Of a stretch of 64,000 bases of DNA, positions 54,228 through 64,000 are shown piece after piece (position 1 is the stretch's first letter; the number at the start of each line of letters is the position of its first letter). The DNA is from Rapana venosa (lineage: Eukaryota; Mollusca; Gastropoda; Neogastropoda; Muricidae), in assembly GCA_028751875.1 (NCBI GenBank), contig CM054158.1, positions 5,395,050-5,459,049 of the forward strand. Reading direction: 5' to 3'. The notes under the pieces are model-generated. The model made no database searches. It was not told where the DNA came from and worked only from the letters and a program-made list of their open reading frames with translations. A program made the translations under genes and the position numbers.

Positions 54228-54538
54228 TCGAGGATAATGGAATAAGCTGTGCTTTTTAAAAAAAAAATCCAGTCCCCGTATGTATGCAGTTTTGTCATCC
54301 GTTCCCACCGGCACACAGTGGCCTACTCTTCCGAAAAGCGGAACGGGTTTTAACATGTGCGCAAGATGTTCTGCGTGCGTTCGCACACGGGACCTCGGTT
54401 TATAGTCTCATCCGAAAGACTTTTGGGAGCAGTGGAGTCGGCACTGATGTTAACTCTAGAGGAAAAATCCTCTTGAACGAGATTCGAACCTGGGTCAGCA
54501 GATCACGAATACATCACTCTAACCACCAGGCTATCCCG
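54228..54538 (-). mobile_element. SINE family II copy
   Basis: Tail ATTCCATTATCCTCGA at 54228-54245 (minus), body GAACGCACGCAGAACATCTT, B-box remnant CCCAGGTTCGAATCTCGTTC, head ends at CTCGGGATAGCCTGGTGG. Followed by GA repeats (54539-54557) and another tail at 54590. Confidence 0.8.
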
Positions 54539-54777
54539 AGAGAGAGAGAGAGAGAGATCAAATTAAATCAAATAAAAAAATTATTTTATTTCGAGGATAA
54601 TGAATGAATGTGCTTTTTTTACATCCAGTCCCCGCCCTCAGAGATACATCATATACTAAAATAAACGCAATGCCCATACATTCACACAGTAAAACAAACC
54701 AGCAACAACAAAGTAACAATTATAAGCCCCTTTGCTAATGATGATAATGGCTGGCCAATGATGAATTCAGTTGTGAG

Positions 54778-55008
54778 TCACCCTACCCTACCCTTACCTA
54801 CTCTACCCTACACTACCCTTACCTACCCTACTCTTACCTACCCTACCCTACCCTTACCTACCCTACCCTACCCTACCCTTACCTACCCTACCCTACCCTT
54901 ATCTACCCTACCCTACCCTTACCTACCCTACCTTACCCTTACCTACCCTACCCTTACCTACCCTACCCTACCCTACCCTTACCTACCCTACCCTACCCTA
55001 CCCTTACC
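54778..55008. repeat. CCCTA-type minisatellite
   Basis: About 230 bases of ACCCT pentamers with regular ACCCTTACCT decamers (for example CCTACCCTACCCTTACCTA). It sits inside SINE II-related sequence. The unit is not the TTAGGG telomere hexamer. Confidence 0.93.
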
Positions 55009-55215
55009 AAGTCCTTCAGATGAGACTATAAACCGAGGCCCCATGTTCGAACGCATGCAGAACATCTTGCGCACACGTTAAATCCTGTTTCGCTTTTTGA
55101 AAGAGTAGGCCATTTTATGCCGTGGAAACAGATGACATTTACAAAACCGCATTCACACGGGGACTGGATGTAAAAAAGCACATGAGTGCTTATTCCATTA
55201 TCCTCGATATAAATA
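55009..55215 (+). mobile_element. SINE family II body and tail
   Basis: Begins in the body (AAGTCCTTCAGATGAGACTA), with GAACGCATGCAGAACATCTT and the tail TGCTTATTCCATTATCCTCG. The head side is replaced by the CCCTA array. Confidence 0.8.
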
Positions 55216-55603
55216 AATAAGAAATAAGAATACCTACCCTTACAAGGCTATGGAAGTGCTGTCACTCTGTTCTGCTCTTCTTCTGCTGCAGTCTAAGGCT
55301 GCACGCCAGTAATAAAACATTCGCACTTTTCCTTCTGTTTTTCCACGTGACTCTTGTATTCATACCGCAGTACTAAGACATACACAGAAATAAAATAAAA
55401 AACACTTTTTGTGAAAGACTAGCCTCTGACTCAAAACTCATGTGATTTGGTGGGTTTGAATTTTAAATGTTTTTTTCAGCAAACTCTATACCCACTCAGT
55501 CCTTTGTCGTCTGCTTGCTTCCTTACCAAATAAATGCGTGGGGGGGGGGGGGGTAACCCACCAGTCCTTGTCGTCCTTGCTTCCTTACACAATAATAATG
55601 CGT
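55216..55603. other. Non-coding sequence with a duplicated poly-G flank
   Basis: Holds two related stretches, each TGCTTCCTTAC, then AATAA, then ATGCGTGGGGG (55515-55552 and 55579-55604), so the poly-G tract flank is tandemly duplicated. No gene seen. Confidence 0.65.
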
Positions 55604-56526
<923 letters not shown>

Positions 56527-58105
56527 TCGGATAATAATAATAATAATAATAAATGGAATTTATATAGCGCTGTATCTTGCACAGACAAATCAAAGCGCTT
56601 GCACTCAACTCATTCTTACACAGTCATGCAACCAATAGCAAGTAATAATTCTAACAAGTCAAAAGCACACCCACACACACACGCACACAACACACACGTC
56701 ATATACTTTGGCAGGTGAAAATTTTTGCTGTTGAAAAAGCAGGATAGCTATGAAAGAAACAGGAGAGGAAATTCTTAGGTTTGAAACAAATATGTCTTGA
56801 GGCCAATTTAAAAGTGTCACAAGAAGGTCTTTGGCAAGAGAGATAGGGAGGCATTCCCAATCGATGGACCAGAAACAGAGAAAGAGCAACGGCCAACAAT
56901 GGACTGGTTGAATCTAGGTGTTTGTAAGCACAAGGAATCTGCAGCAGAGCGAAGGGAACGAGAAGGGGTGTACAGGTGGAGACATTCACAGAGGTAGGAG
57001 GGTGCTGTTTTGTGGAGACATTTGTAACAGAGAGTACTGATCTTATAGTTTATTCTTTGTGGCACAAGCAGCCAGTGGAGAGATCGCAAGAGAGGGGTAA
57101 TGTGCTCAGATTTTTTCTTTCTGAGGACTAGTCGAGCTGCAGAGTTTTGAATACGTTGAAGGGAGTGGATAGATGATGCTGGCAGACCAGCCAAAAGAGA
57201 ATTGCAATGGTTCAGACGTGAAAGAATGAGAGATGCCACGAGTTTTGATGTTGTGTCTGTGGACTTTCGAATTGCACTAATACGCCGTAATTGATAGAAG
57301 CACGACTGGCAGGTCTGGGTGATGAATTTTTGCATAGCGAGTGTGTTGTCAATAATGACCCCTAGATACTTTACAGCAGTGGACAGAGGGATTGATGCAT
57401 TGCCAAATTCTATTGAAGCTGTTGTAATGGAAAAGAGTTTGTTTTTGGTCCCTACAAGCATGGCTTCAGTTTTATCAGCGTTTAGTTGTAACTTGTTCTG
57501 TATCGTATCATCCAGTTTTGGATATCTTGAAAGCAGTAGGCTATATTTGTCAAGAGAGAAGGCAGATTTTCAGGAGTGTCACTGCTTAGAATCAGAGTCA
57601 TCTGCATAAAAGTGATGGTTGATCTGATGACGGTTAATTATATGTGACAGTGGAGCGGTGTAGAGAGTGAAAAGAACAGGGCCCAGAACTGATCCCTGCG
57701 AGACTCCACATTCCAGTCTGGCAGGTACTGACTGAATCTTGTTTACTGTGACTGTCTGGAATCGGTCAGTCAGGTATGAGCTAAACCAGGTGAGGGCTGT
57801 ACCAGTAACACCAAACGTTTCTTGAAGACGGGAGAGAAGGATAGCGTGGTCAATAGTGTCGAAGGCTGCAGATAAGTCGAGTAGAGTGAGGAGGGAGATT
57901 TTCCCTGAGTCAGAAGCAAGTAGAAGCATGTTTAAGGTGTGAACTAGGGTGGTTTCAGTGCTGTGATTGGCGCGATAGGCAGACTGAAACGCAGGAAGAA
58001 GACTGTTGGAGAGAAGGTGGTTGTTGAGCTGTTTCAGAACTACTCTTTCAAGGACTTTAGAGATGAAAGGTAGGTTGGAAACAGGTCTGTAATAGGCTGG
58101 GCCTG
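56527..58105 (-). mobile_element. 5'-truncated L2-like LINE (family H)
   Basis: The minus-strand RT reads YRPVSNLPFISKVLERVVLK near 58090, FQSAYRANHSTETTLVHTLN, LLDLSAAFDTIDHAILLSRL (motif A), ECGVSQGSVLGPVLFTLYTA (motif B), HHFYADDSDSKQ (YADD) and a frame change near 57590. Then come VKYLGVIIDNTLAMQ, RLNHCNSLLAGLPASSIHSL, RLVLRKKKSEHITPLLRSLH and YKISTLCYKCLHKTAPSYL. This is classic L2/CR1 C-terminal order. The 3' UTR ends GCGCTATATAAATTCCATTT plus ATT repeats at 56527. It inserted into the repeat ending GGGCCTGATCTGTCAGGCGC. Confidence 0.88.
56817..57461 (-). pseudogene. RT thumb/C-terminal frame of LINE H
   Basis: 214 open codons from the region after the YADD box to the stop at 56817 (ends SLSLLPKTFL). 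Joined to the frame 57929-57579 by a frameshift near 57590. The typical L2 terminal motif PSIGNASLSLLP (a variant of WNSLPxxLR) is kept. Confidence 0.8.
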
Positions 58106-58640
58106 ATCTGTCAGGCGCTTAACGGCAGCGTGACGCATTTTAGCTCATATAACACACAACAATGGTTGCTGTCTGAGCGTTCCACAACGACGTGTGAAGT
58201 TTTTTTGTTGTTTTTGTTTTTATTTTTTTTTAAAAAGAGAAAATAAAAAGATGGAAAGCATACCCTAGAGATACTGCATCAGTGTTGAACATGAACTTGC
58301 TTTGAGGGAAAAAAGTTTACAAATGATAAAACAGTGTTCAGTGTGGATCCCTTTTATGACTATTGACAGGTTTTTGAAACATAAAAGGTGCTTTAAAAAA
58401 ATGACAAACGTTAAAAATGGTTCTGGGTCGATCAGTGTGAATATTGACAGGCTTGAAAGAAAACCAAGTCATTAACGATAAAAAAAAAGCGTTCTTTGTC
58501 AATCCTTTTATCAGTGCCAACATTGACAGGCACTATCAGCCCCCCTTCCAAACCCCAAGGAACAACAACAACAACATTAACAACAAAAGCAAAACGAAAC
58601 GAAAGACAATATCAATAGGAACCAAGCAATCGAACAATAG
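58106..58640. other. Non-coding sequence
   Basis: Contains three loosely repeated sentences (TTTTTATCAGTGTG/AACATTGACAGG-like, near 58330, 58430 and 58505), a local repeat of about 80-90 bases. No gene seen. Confidence 0.55.
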
Positions 58641-58642
58641 AA

Positions 58643-58643
<1 letters not shown>

Positions 58644-58719
<76 letters not shown>

Positions 58720-58724
58720 GCACG

Positions 58725-58767
<43 letters not shown>

Positions 58768-58771
58768 GCAC

Positions 58772-58827
<56 letters not shown>

Positions 58828-58910
58828 GTACGCACGTACGCGCACACACACACGCACGCGCTCCCCCCCCCCCCCCCCCCCCCCCCCCCCACCACACACA
58901 CACACACCAC
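58644..58910. repeat. (CA)n array with CACG variants and a C run
   Basis: CA repeats from 58644 with CACG islands (58715-58730, 58765-58780, 58820-58860), then a C run (58862-58890). Cys-Val and His-Thr frames here are artefacts. Confidence 0.95.
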
Positions 58911-59189
58911 TGCATCAGACAATTCAAGCCCCAACCCCACCCCGCCTATCCAAAAAACAAACACAAGTCTCGTCCTGTTTCAAGGGAGAGAACCCCCTCC
59001 CGTCTCCACCCCCCACCCCCACCACACTTCAAACCGCACGAGTCAATCAAATGAAACAGAAAGAAAGCAAAGAAAGAAAAAACCCATCTCGGCAAAAAGA
59101 CAGGAAAACTAAAGGGAGGAAGGAGCAGGAGAAAAACAGGAAAAGAGACAAAAACTCTGGCACCAAATTTCCAATCTGAGTCGAGAGTA

Positions 59190-59470
59190 AAAGGTAAACA
59201 AAGGTAAAGGTGTCCCATAACCTATGTGGTCGAAGGTGAGCGAGGCATCAGAGACTTTAACTTCTCTAGGGGCCAGCATATTGAAGGCGGCGCCCATCTC
59301 CTCTCCCTCGCTGCTTTACCTTCCCTGACCCTAAAGAGGCAGGTACCTATGTACAGCTGGGTGAACTGGGTAACTGTGCTGAAACCAAGGCACGCAAACG
59401 GTCACCCATCAAAGTGGTAACCACGCTTGATGCTGCTTAACCTTGGCTGGGGGGAAAGCGAGTGCTCTAG
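59190..59470 (-). mobile_element. SINE family I, copy 4 (head truncated)
   Basis: Minus strand keeps GAGCACTCGCTTTCCCCCCA, GGTTAAGCAGCATCAAGCGT and GATGGGTGACCGTTTGCGTG, then tail GGTTATGGGACACCTTTACC. The first about 20 bases of the tRNA-like part are missing. Confidence 0.75.
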
Positions 59471-59644
59471 AGTGGAGGAGAGTACAGGTACAAGCCTAAA
59501 ACAGCCCGAGCATCTTTACTGAAGCAGCAAAGCGTGCTTCCTTTATCTTAAGGGAGAACAAAATAAAACTAACAATAACTTTGTTTTACACACGTGCGCA
59601 CAGACACAGCCGCTCAATCCAACAACCAAAAAAATCAAACTCTT

Positions 59645-59675
59645 GTGTGTGTGTGTGTGTGCGCGCTTGCTTGCT

Positions 59676-59715
<40 letters not shown>

Positions 59716-59780
59716 TGTGGTGTGTGTGTGTGTGTGCGCGCGCGCGCATGTGTGTGTGCATACGTGCGTGCGTGTGTGTG
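59645..59780. repeat. (TG)n array with GCGC and CTTG variants
   Basis: TG repeats interrupted by GCGCGCGCGC (59737-59747) and TGCTTGCTTGCG. Such alternating stretches can adopt left-handed DNA; no coding. Confidence 0.93.
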
Positions 59781-60604
59781 ATCTGATGAATGTTCTACCT
59801 GATCAATATCAGAATCTAAGATCGATGCTCACAGTTTGCGATATATCCTCTTAAGACAAAAAAGACGCTGATATTGAGCAAAATGGCAATTAACTGCAAA
59901 CGTACGTGGCATTGTTAAAAACGCCAGCTACAGTCCTGTTTCTGTTACACGCAGAGTAACTGCCGCTGTCTGTCACAAGTATGAGGAAAAAATACGTTCC
60001 GTTACCCGTTAAGCATCCCGACAAGCCAGTCCCTGCGCATCCAACTTTGGCATAATTGAAATGAATGGATGACACACAGGGTTCACTAGGCAGGGACCGT
60101 AAGGATCTCTGTTCACACGAGGACACAGCTGTAACTTGGGGAAGATCGTTTCTGACGCAGACACAACCAGAATGCTAAATGCATTGAAAAAACAAAAATA
60201 CCCAGTCAGATCAAAACCAAACCTATGAAGAAATGAAAGGATTACGTGTCGAGTGAGGAATGGAAGTGCAGAATTTCTAGACGGGAAATCCCAGTCGTTC
60301 ATTATTGATATTACTTGTCTGGGCTGCAGGCTAGCTAATTGAAGTGTCAGAGAGAAGCTGATGAAGAAGTATTGATTTTGGCGTTACTGCAGCCCTGGTC
60401 TTGTCCTCCTCCTCTCCCTCTACTCTCTTCAGTCTGTGAGTGACATGAAGGAGATGGGGAGAGTCTGTTAGACACCTACCTCAGTAGTCTGCAGCTGCTT
60501 CAGCAAGGTAGGCAGGCAAGACGGCATTTCTCTTTTCTTTGAGAGAGAATGAATCATCTATTGTACTTTAAAATGTTTTAGTTCGCTTACATAGGGTTTA
60601 TTTA
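59781..60604. other. Non-repetitive non-coding sequence
   Basis: The least repetitive part of the right end. The stretch near 60010-60110 has a TGCGCATCCAACTTTGGCAT word, and a candidate short frame exists on the minus strand (60302-60009), but codon usage and composition give no coding support. Not recognised. Confidence 0.5.
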
Positions 60605-60765
60605 TTTTTTAAAATTTTATTTTATTCTTTTATATATCAAGAATAAGCACTCATTTGCTTTTTTTCATCCAGTCCCCGTGTGTATGCGGTTTTGTAAATT
60701 TTGTCATCCGTTCCCACCAGCAAGCACACAATGGCATACTCTTTCGAAAAGTGGAACATTCAATT
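60605..60765 (-). mobile_element. SINE family II tail and body fragment
   Basis: Tail TTTATTCTTTTATATATCAA near 60625, GGACTGGATG-type word and CACAATGGCATACTCTTTCG. The head is missing. Confidence 0.75.
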
Positions 60766-60799
60766 AGCAAAGTTACTCTCTGTATCTCTCTCTCTCCCC

Positions 60800-60925
60800 C
60801 CCCCCCCCCCCCACCCCATCTCTGTTTATCTGCTTGTTTGTCTTTCTGGCTCTCTAGCTGTCTCTCTCCTTGTCTGTTTCTCTTTTTCTGTCTGTCTCTG
60901 CGTCTGTGTCTATCTGTCTGTCTCT

Positions 60926-60988
<63 letters not shown>

Positions 60989-61080
60989 GAGAGGAGAGGA
61001 GAGAAGAGAACAATGAACAGTTTATTGCTTTTGAAGCTTTAGAAACTATTCAGCAGCACATCATGTGAGTTAGTGTGTGC

Positions 61081-61134
<54 letters not shown>

Positions 61135-61336
61135 CACACACACACAGACACACAAACAGACAAAGAATCAGATATATTATTTTATTTATATATATATATA
61201 TAAGAGAGAGAGACAGAGACAGAGAAATAGAGCCAGCCAAAATAATTAGACAGAGATATAGACAAAAGAGACAGACACACAAACAGAATAACGAACAAAT
61301 AGACACACAAGAAATATTCAACTACAGAAAACTAAT

Positions 61337-61419
<83 letters not shown>

Positions 61420-61436
61420 GTCTGTCTGTCTGTCTT
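60800..61436. repeat. Compound GA, CT, CA and GACA microsatellites
   Basis: CT/C run (60785-60815), CTGT-rich stretch, GA array (60929-60985), TG then GA (61079-61130), CA, AT (61188-61203), GACA words, then CT (61341-61415) and CTGT (61415-61433). No coding. Confidence 0.9.
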
Positions 61437-61735
61437 GGGACAGCCTAGTGGTTAGAACAGTGCGCCCACAATCTGACGACTCGGGTTCGATTCCCGTTCA
61501 AGGGAATATTTTCCCTATAAACCGACTATAAACCGAGGCCCCGTGTGCGAACGCACGCAGAATATCTTGCGCACACGTCAAATCCTGTTCCGCTTTTCGT
61601 AAGAGTAGGCCATTGTGCGCCGTAGGAACAGATGACGGAATTTACAAAACTGCATACACACGGGGACGGGATGAAAAAAAAAGGACATAAGTGCTTATTC
61701 CATTATCCTCGATATGAAAGAATAAGATAAAATTT
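61437..61735 (+). mobile_element. SINE family II copy
   Basis: Head GGGACAGCCTAGTGGTTAGA, B box TCGGGTTCGATTCCCGTTCA, body GAACGCACGCAGAATATCTT, tail TTATTCCATTATCCTCGATA. The head follows directly on a CTGT repeat. Confidence 0.88.
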
Positions 61736-61738
61736 TAA

Positions 61739-61741
<3 letters not shown>

Positions 61742-61819
<78 letters not shown>

Positions 61820-61926
61820 AAGATGTATCCCTAACGGGCGGGGACTGGATGTAAAAAAGCACATGTGTGCTTATTCATTATCCTCGAAATAAAAGAATTT
61901 GTCATTGTCATTGTCATTGTCATTGT

Positions 61927-62010
<84 letters not shown>
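61742..62010. repeat. CT arrays around a SINE II tail
   Basis: CT runs at 61742-61814 and 61927-62006 bracket a SINE II tail (61840-61897) and GTCATT repeats (61899-61925). Confidence 0.9.
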
Positions 62011-62279
62011 CTCTGTTGTTGTTTTTGTTGTTGTTGTTTGTCTGTTTTTGTCTTTTTTATCTTCTTCTGTTGGTTTGGTTTTTCTTTCTCTTTTGTTTGT
62101 TTGTTTGTTTTGGTTAGGGTTTTTTTGGGAGGTGGGGGTGGAGGGTATTTTTAGGGTTTTTCTTTTATTTGCTTGCTTTGGGGGGGGGGGGGGGACGGGG
62201 GGTTGTTGGGGGGGGGGGGGGAAGCTGTTTTGAAAAGGGTTATTTCCCCTTGTTTTTATTGTGAGACTGTATAAGTATT

Positions 62280-62395
62280 GGGTTATTATTATTAAGATGT
62301 ATCCCTAACGGGCGGGGACTGGATGTAAAAAAGCACATGTGTGCTTATTCATTATCCTCGAAATTAAAGAATTTGTCATTGTCATTGTCATTGTC
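62280..62395. repeat. Direct repeat of 61815-61927
   Basis: TATTAAGATGTATCCCTAAC, GGGCGGGGACTGGATGT, the SINE II tail and GTCATTGTCATTGTC recur nearly unchanged about 470 bases downstream of the first copy, so a whole block was duplicated in direct orientation with CT and G-rich sequence between. Confidence 0.88.
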
Positions 62396-62943
62396 TCTCT
62401 CCCTCTCTCTCCCCCCCCCCTCTCCCTCCCCCCCTTTCTCTCTCTCTCTCTCTCTCAGAGGAAGATGCCGCCTGCCTGCCTGCCTGCCTGCCTGCCTAAA
62501 GCAGCTGCAGACTGACAAACTGTCGTCTGTCACGTCACCCAGAGACTGAAGGGAGTGGAGGCCAAGGCGAGGGGCTGGAGGGAGTCAAAATCAATACTTC
62601 ATCACCCCCTCCTTCCTGACTCTCCCACCCCCCACCCCCCTGCCTCTGCTTTGGCGTTGCCACAGGCCAGCACAGACAGACAGGGATGGGTCCGGTCCGT
62701 TGGGCCCCCGAACATCCTGTTTCTAGGATGTTGCCGGTTCCCCTGTGTGGATTCCAGAGGGGTAGAGGAAGAGGGGGGGTGGGGGGGGGGGGGGTGGGGG
62801 GACCTGTCAGTATAAATAGCATCCCCACCTTCTGGAAATTCTGTGCTAGAAATTTCTTTTCTATCCCTCTCTTTGTTTCTGCCTTGTTCTTCCTGTCATC
62901 TTCTTCTTGTCTATTTTCTGCTTTCTTGGTCCATTCTCCTGCC
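62396..62943. other. Non-coding, low-complexity
   Basis: CT/C-rich array, CTGC repeats (62470-62500), a G run (62775-62800), and the diffuse repeat also found at 56340-56500 (GCATCCCCACCTTCTGGAAA near 62819). No gene seen. Confidence 0.65.
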
Positions 62944-63200
62944 CGGGATAACCGGGATAAGCTCCGGCTCTATGGGCCTTCTGGCTCGAAAGAACATACT
63001 TTATGGAGGCACCGTGGTCGAGTGGTTTAGGCGGTCAACTCGTGATCCAGAGGTCGCGGGTTCGATCCCCGCTCGGCTCGGTGTTGTGTCCTTGGGAAAG
63101 ACACTTTACTCCTATTTTCCTCACTCCACCCAGGTGTACAAGTGGGTACCAGCTCTGCTGGGGAAGTATCTGGCGACAGACTAGCGTCCTGTCACAGTTT
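62944..63200 (+). mobile_element. SINE family III, tail-to-head arrangement
   Basis: A SINE III tail (62946-63001, GGATAAGCTCCGGCTCTATG) is joined directly to a complete head (63004: GGAGGCACCGTGGTCGAGTG, GGTCGCGGGTTCGATCCCCG). The second copy loses its tail after CTAGCGTCCTGTCACAG. The junction TTTATGGAGGCACC looks like a dimer joint. Confidence 0.85.
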
Positions 63201-63299
63201 TTACATCTACACTCCCCCCCCCACCCCCTCTCCCCAAATACCTCATAGTGCATTTCATTCTACTGCCATTGCATTCATTCTTTGCTTTTCGTTTGGCGT

Positions 63300-63352
63300 G
63301 GTGGTACTGTGCTTTGATTTGTCTTTGCAAGATATAGCGCTATATAAGTTCC

Positions 63353-63385
<33 letters not shown>
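63300..63385 (+). mobile_element. L2/SINE IV-type 3' tail
   Basis: GATATAGCGCTATATAAGTT, CCATTTATT and an ATT repeat: the shared tail of LINE H and SINE IV without any recognisable body. Confidence 0.7.
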
Positions 63386-63710
63386 TACCGTGTATGTAGC
63401 GTTTATCCACACAACTAAACACATTCCTCTCCCATTCAAAAGTAATAGCCAGCAATACCTACCTCTGAATAAATCTTGAAAAAAACCCCAAAGTTAAATG
63501 TTGAGATTTCAGCAAGAAAACAGCGATTGCCATGCTGAGGTCAAAAGCGAGCGACACAATCTTCGTCCAAATGACGGATCCCCTGGAATCCACAAGAGAG
63601 GTCAGAGGTGAGCAGCAGGATCTTTGCACAAATGGCAGATCCCCGTCCTAGGATGGCCCGGATTTCCATCAAGAAGATCCCCTCTCCAATGTCTGGCTTG
63701 ATGCCCAACG
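63386..63710. other. Non-coding sequence
   Basis: Two diverged sentences (GGTCAAAAGCGAGCGACACA and GGTCAGAGGTGAGCAGCAGG, near 63540 and 63601) form a local repeat of about 60 bases. No gene seen. Confidence 0.55.
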
Positions 63711-64000
63711 GACGGGACAGCCTGGTGGTTAGAGTGATGTTATTCGGGATCTGCTGACCCGAGTTCGATTCTCGTTCAAGGGGATTTTTCCTCCGGAGAT
63801 AACATCAATGCCGACTCCACTGTCCCCAAAAGTCTTTCGGATGAGACTATAAACCGAGGCCCCGTGTGCGAACGCACGCAGAACATCTTGCACACAAGTT
63901 AATCCGTTATCTCTCCAATCCGCTTTTCGGAAGAGTAGGCCATTGTGTGCCGGTGGGAACGGATGACACAAGTGACAAAACTGCATATACACGGGAACTG
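63711..64000 (+). mobile_element. SINE family II copy, cut by window end
   Basis: Head GACGGGACAGCCTGGTGGTT, B box CCCGAGTTCGATTCTCGTTC, body GAACGCACGCAGAACATCTT, then ACACGGGAACTG at the window end. A short insertion (TTATCTCTCC) interrupts the body near 63908. Confidence 0.85.

Noticed and set aside
54778..55008. Interstitial telomere
   Set aside because: The unit is CCCTA with CCCTTACCTA variants, not the TTAGGG hexamer expected for molluscs and most animals.

Overview
This is a eukaryotic genomic scaffold piece, not a prokaryotic operon region. It holds one recognisable host gene, endonuclease V (ENDOV), split into widely spaced exons. The rest is layered non-LTR retrotransposons, tRNA-derived SINEs, TIR elements, microsatellites and one 500-base N gap (26001-26500). 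RTE-type LINEs, several tRNA-headed SINE families (one with a 5S-rRNA-like body), long CA/CT arrays and an intron-rich ENDOV suggest a lophotrochozoan, most likely a gastropod mollusc. That placement is an inference; nothing in the window proves it.

Layout. 1-11.72 kb: a nested LINE stack. A 5'-truncated CR1/L2-like LINE on the minus strand (about 1936-11723) was hit by an RTE-like LINE on the minus strand (2472-5623) and by another RTE-like LINE on the plus strand (6865-10640). The latter carries a SINE (8181-8672). A decayed RTE-like 3' half lies upstream (1-1935). 11.72-26.0 kb: left arm of a large inverted duplication. It carries minus-strand copies of ENDOV exons 6, 5 and 4 plus arm-specific insertions: an RTE fragment, a twin-primed LINE containing a nearly intact CR1/Rex1-like LINE, a TTAA-flanked piggyBac-like element and a SINE. 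26.5-33.7 kb: single-copy spacer with ENDOV exons 2 and 3 (and a possible exon 1) and most of another LINE. 33.7-50.46 kb: right arm with plus-strand ENDOV exons 4, 5 and 6. Its own insertions are a SINE, a 4.1-kb TIR element with subterminal 18-mer repeats, a 5-kb RTE/BovB-like LINE with a nested 2.6-kb TTAA element, and a LINE tail. 50.5-64 kb: no host gene seen; SINE copies, an L2-like LINE, a 276-bp G tract, a CCCTA minisatellite and CT/CA arrays.

The two arms lie on opposite sides of the N gap, in opposite orientation. They act as a filled-site/empty-site comparison for at least six insertions, several with clean target-site duplications. The simplest reading is that the contig left of the gap is the other haplotype of 33.7-50.46 kb, scaffolded backwards; a real palindromic duplication is the alternative. 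The complete, in-frame ENDOV is the plus-strand gene (27.5-48.7 kb). The minus-strand copy is partial and frameshifted in exon 4.

The most novel-looking items are the 4.1-kb TIR element (34771-38889), the 2.6-kb TTAA element (43236-45831), the SINE with a tRNA-like start and 5S-like body, the SINE that shares its 3' tail with the L2-like LINE, and the tandem array of splice-acceptor-like repeats just before the last ENDOV exon.
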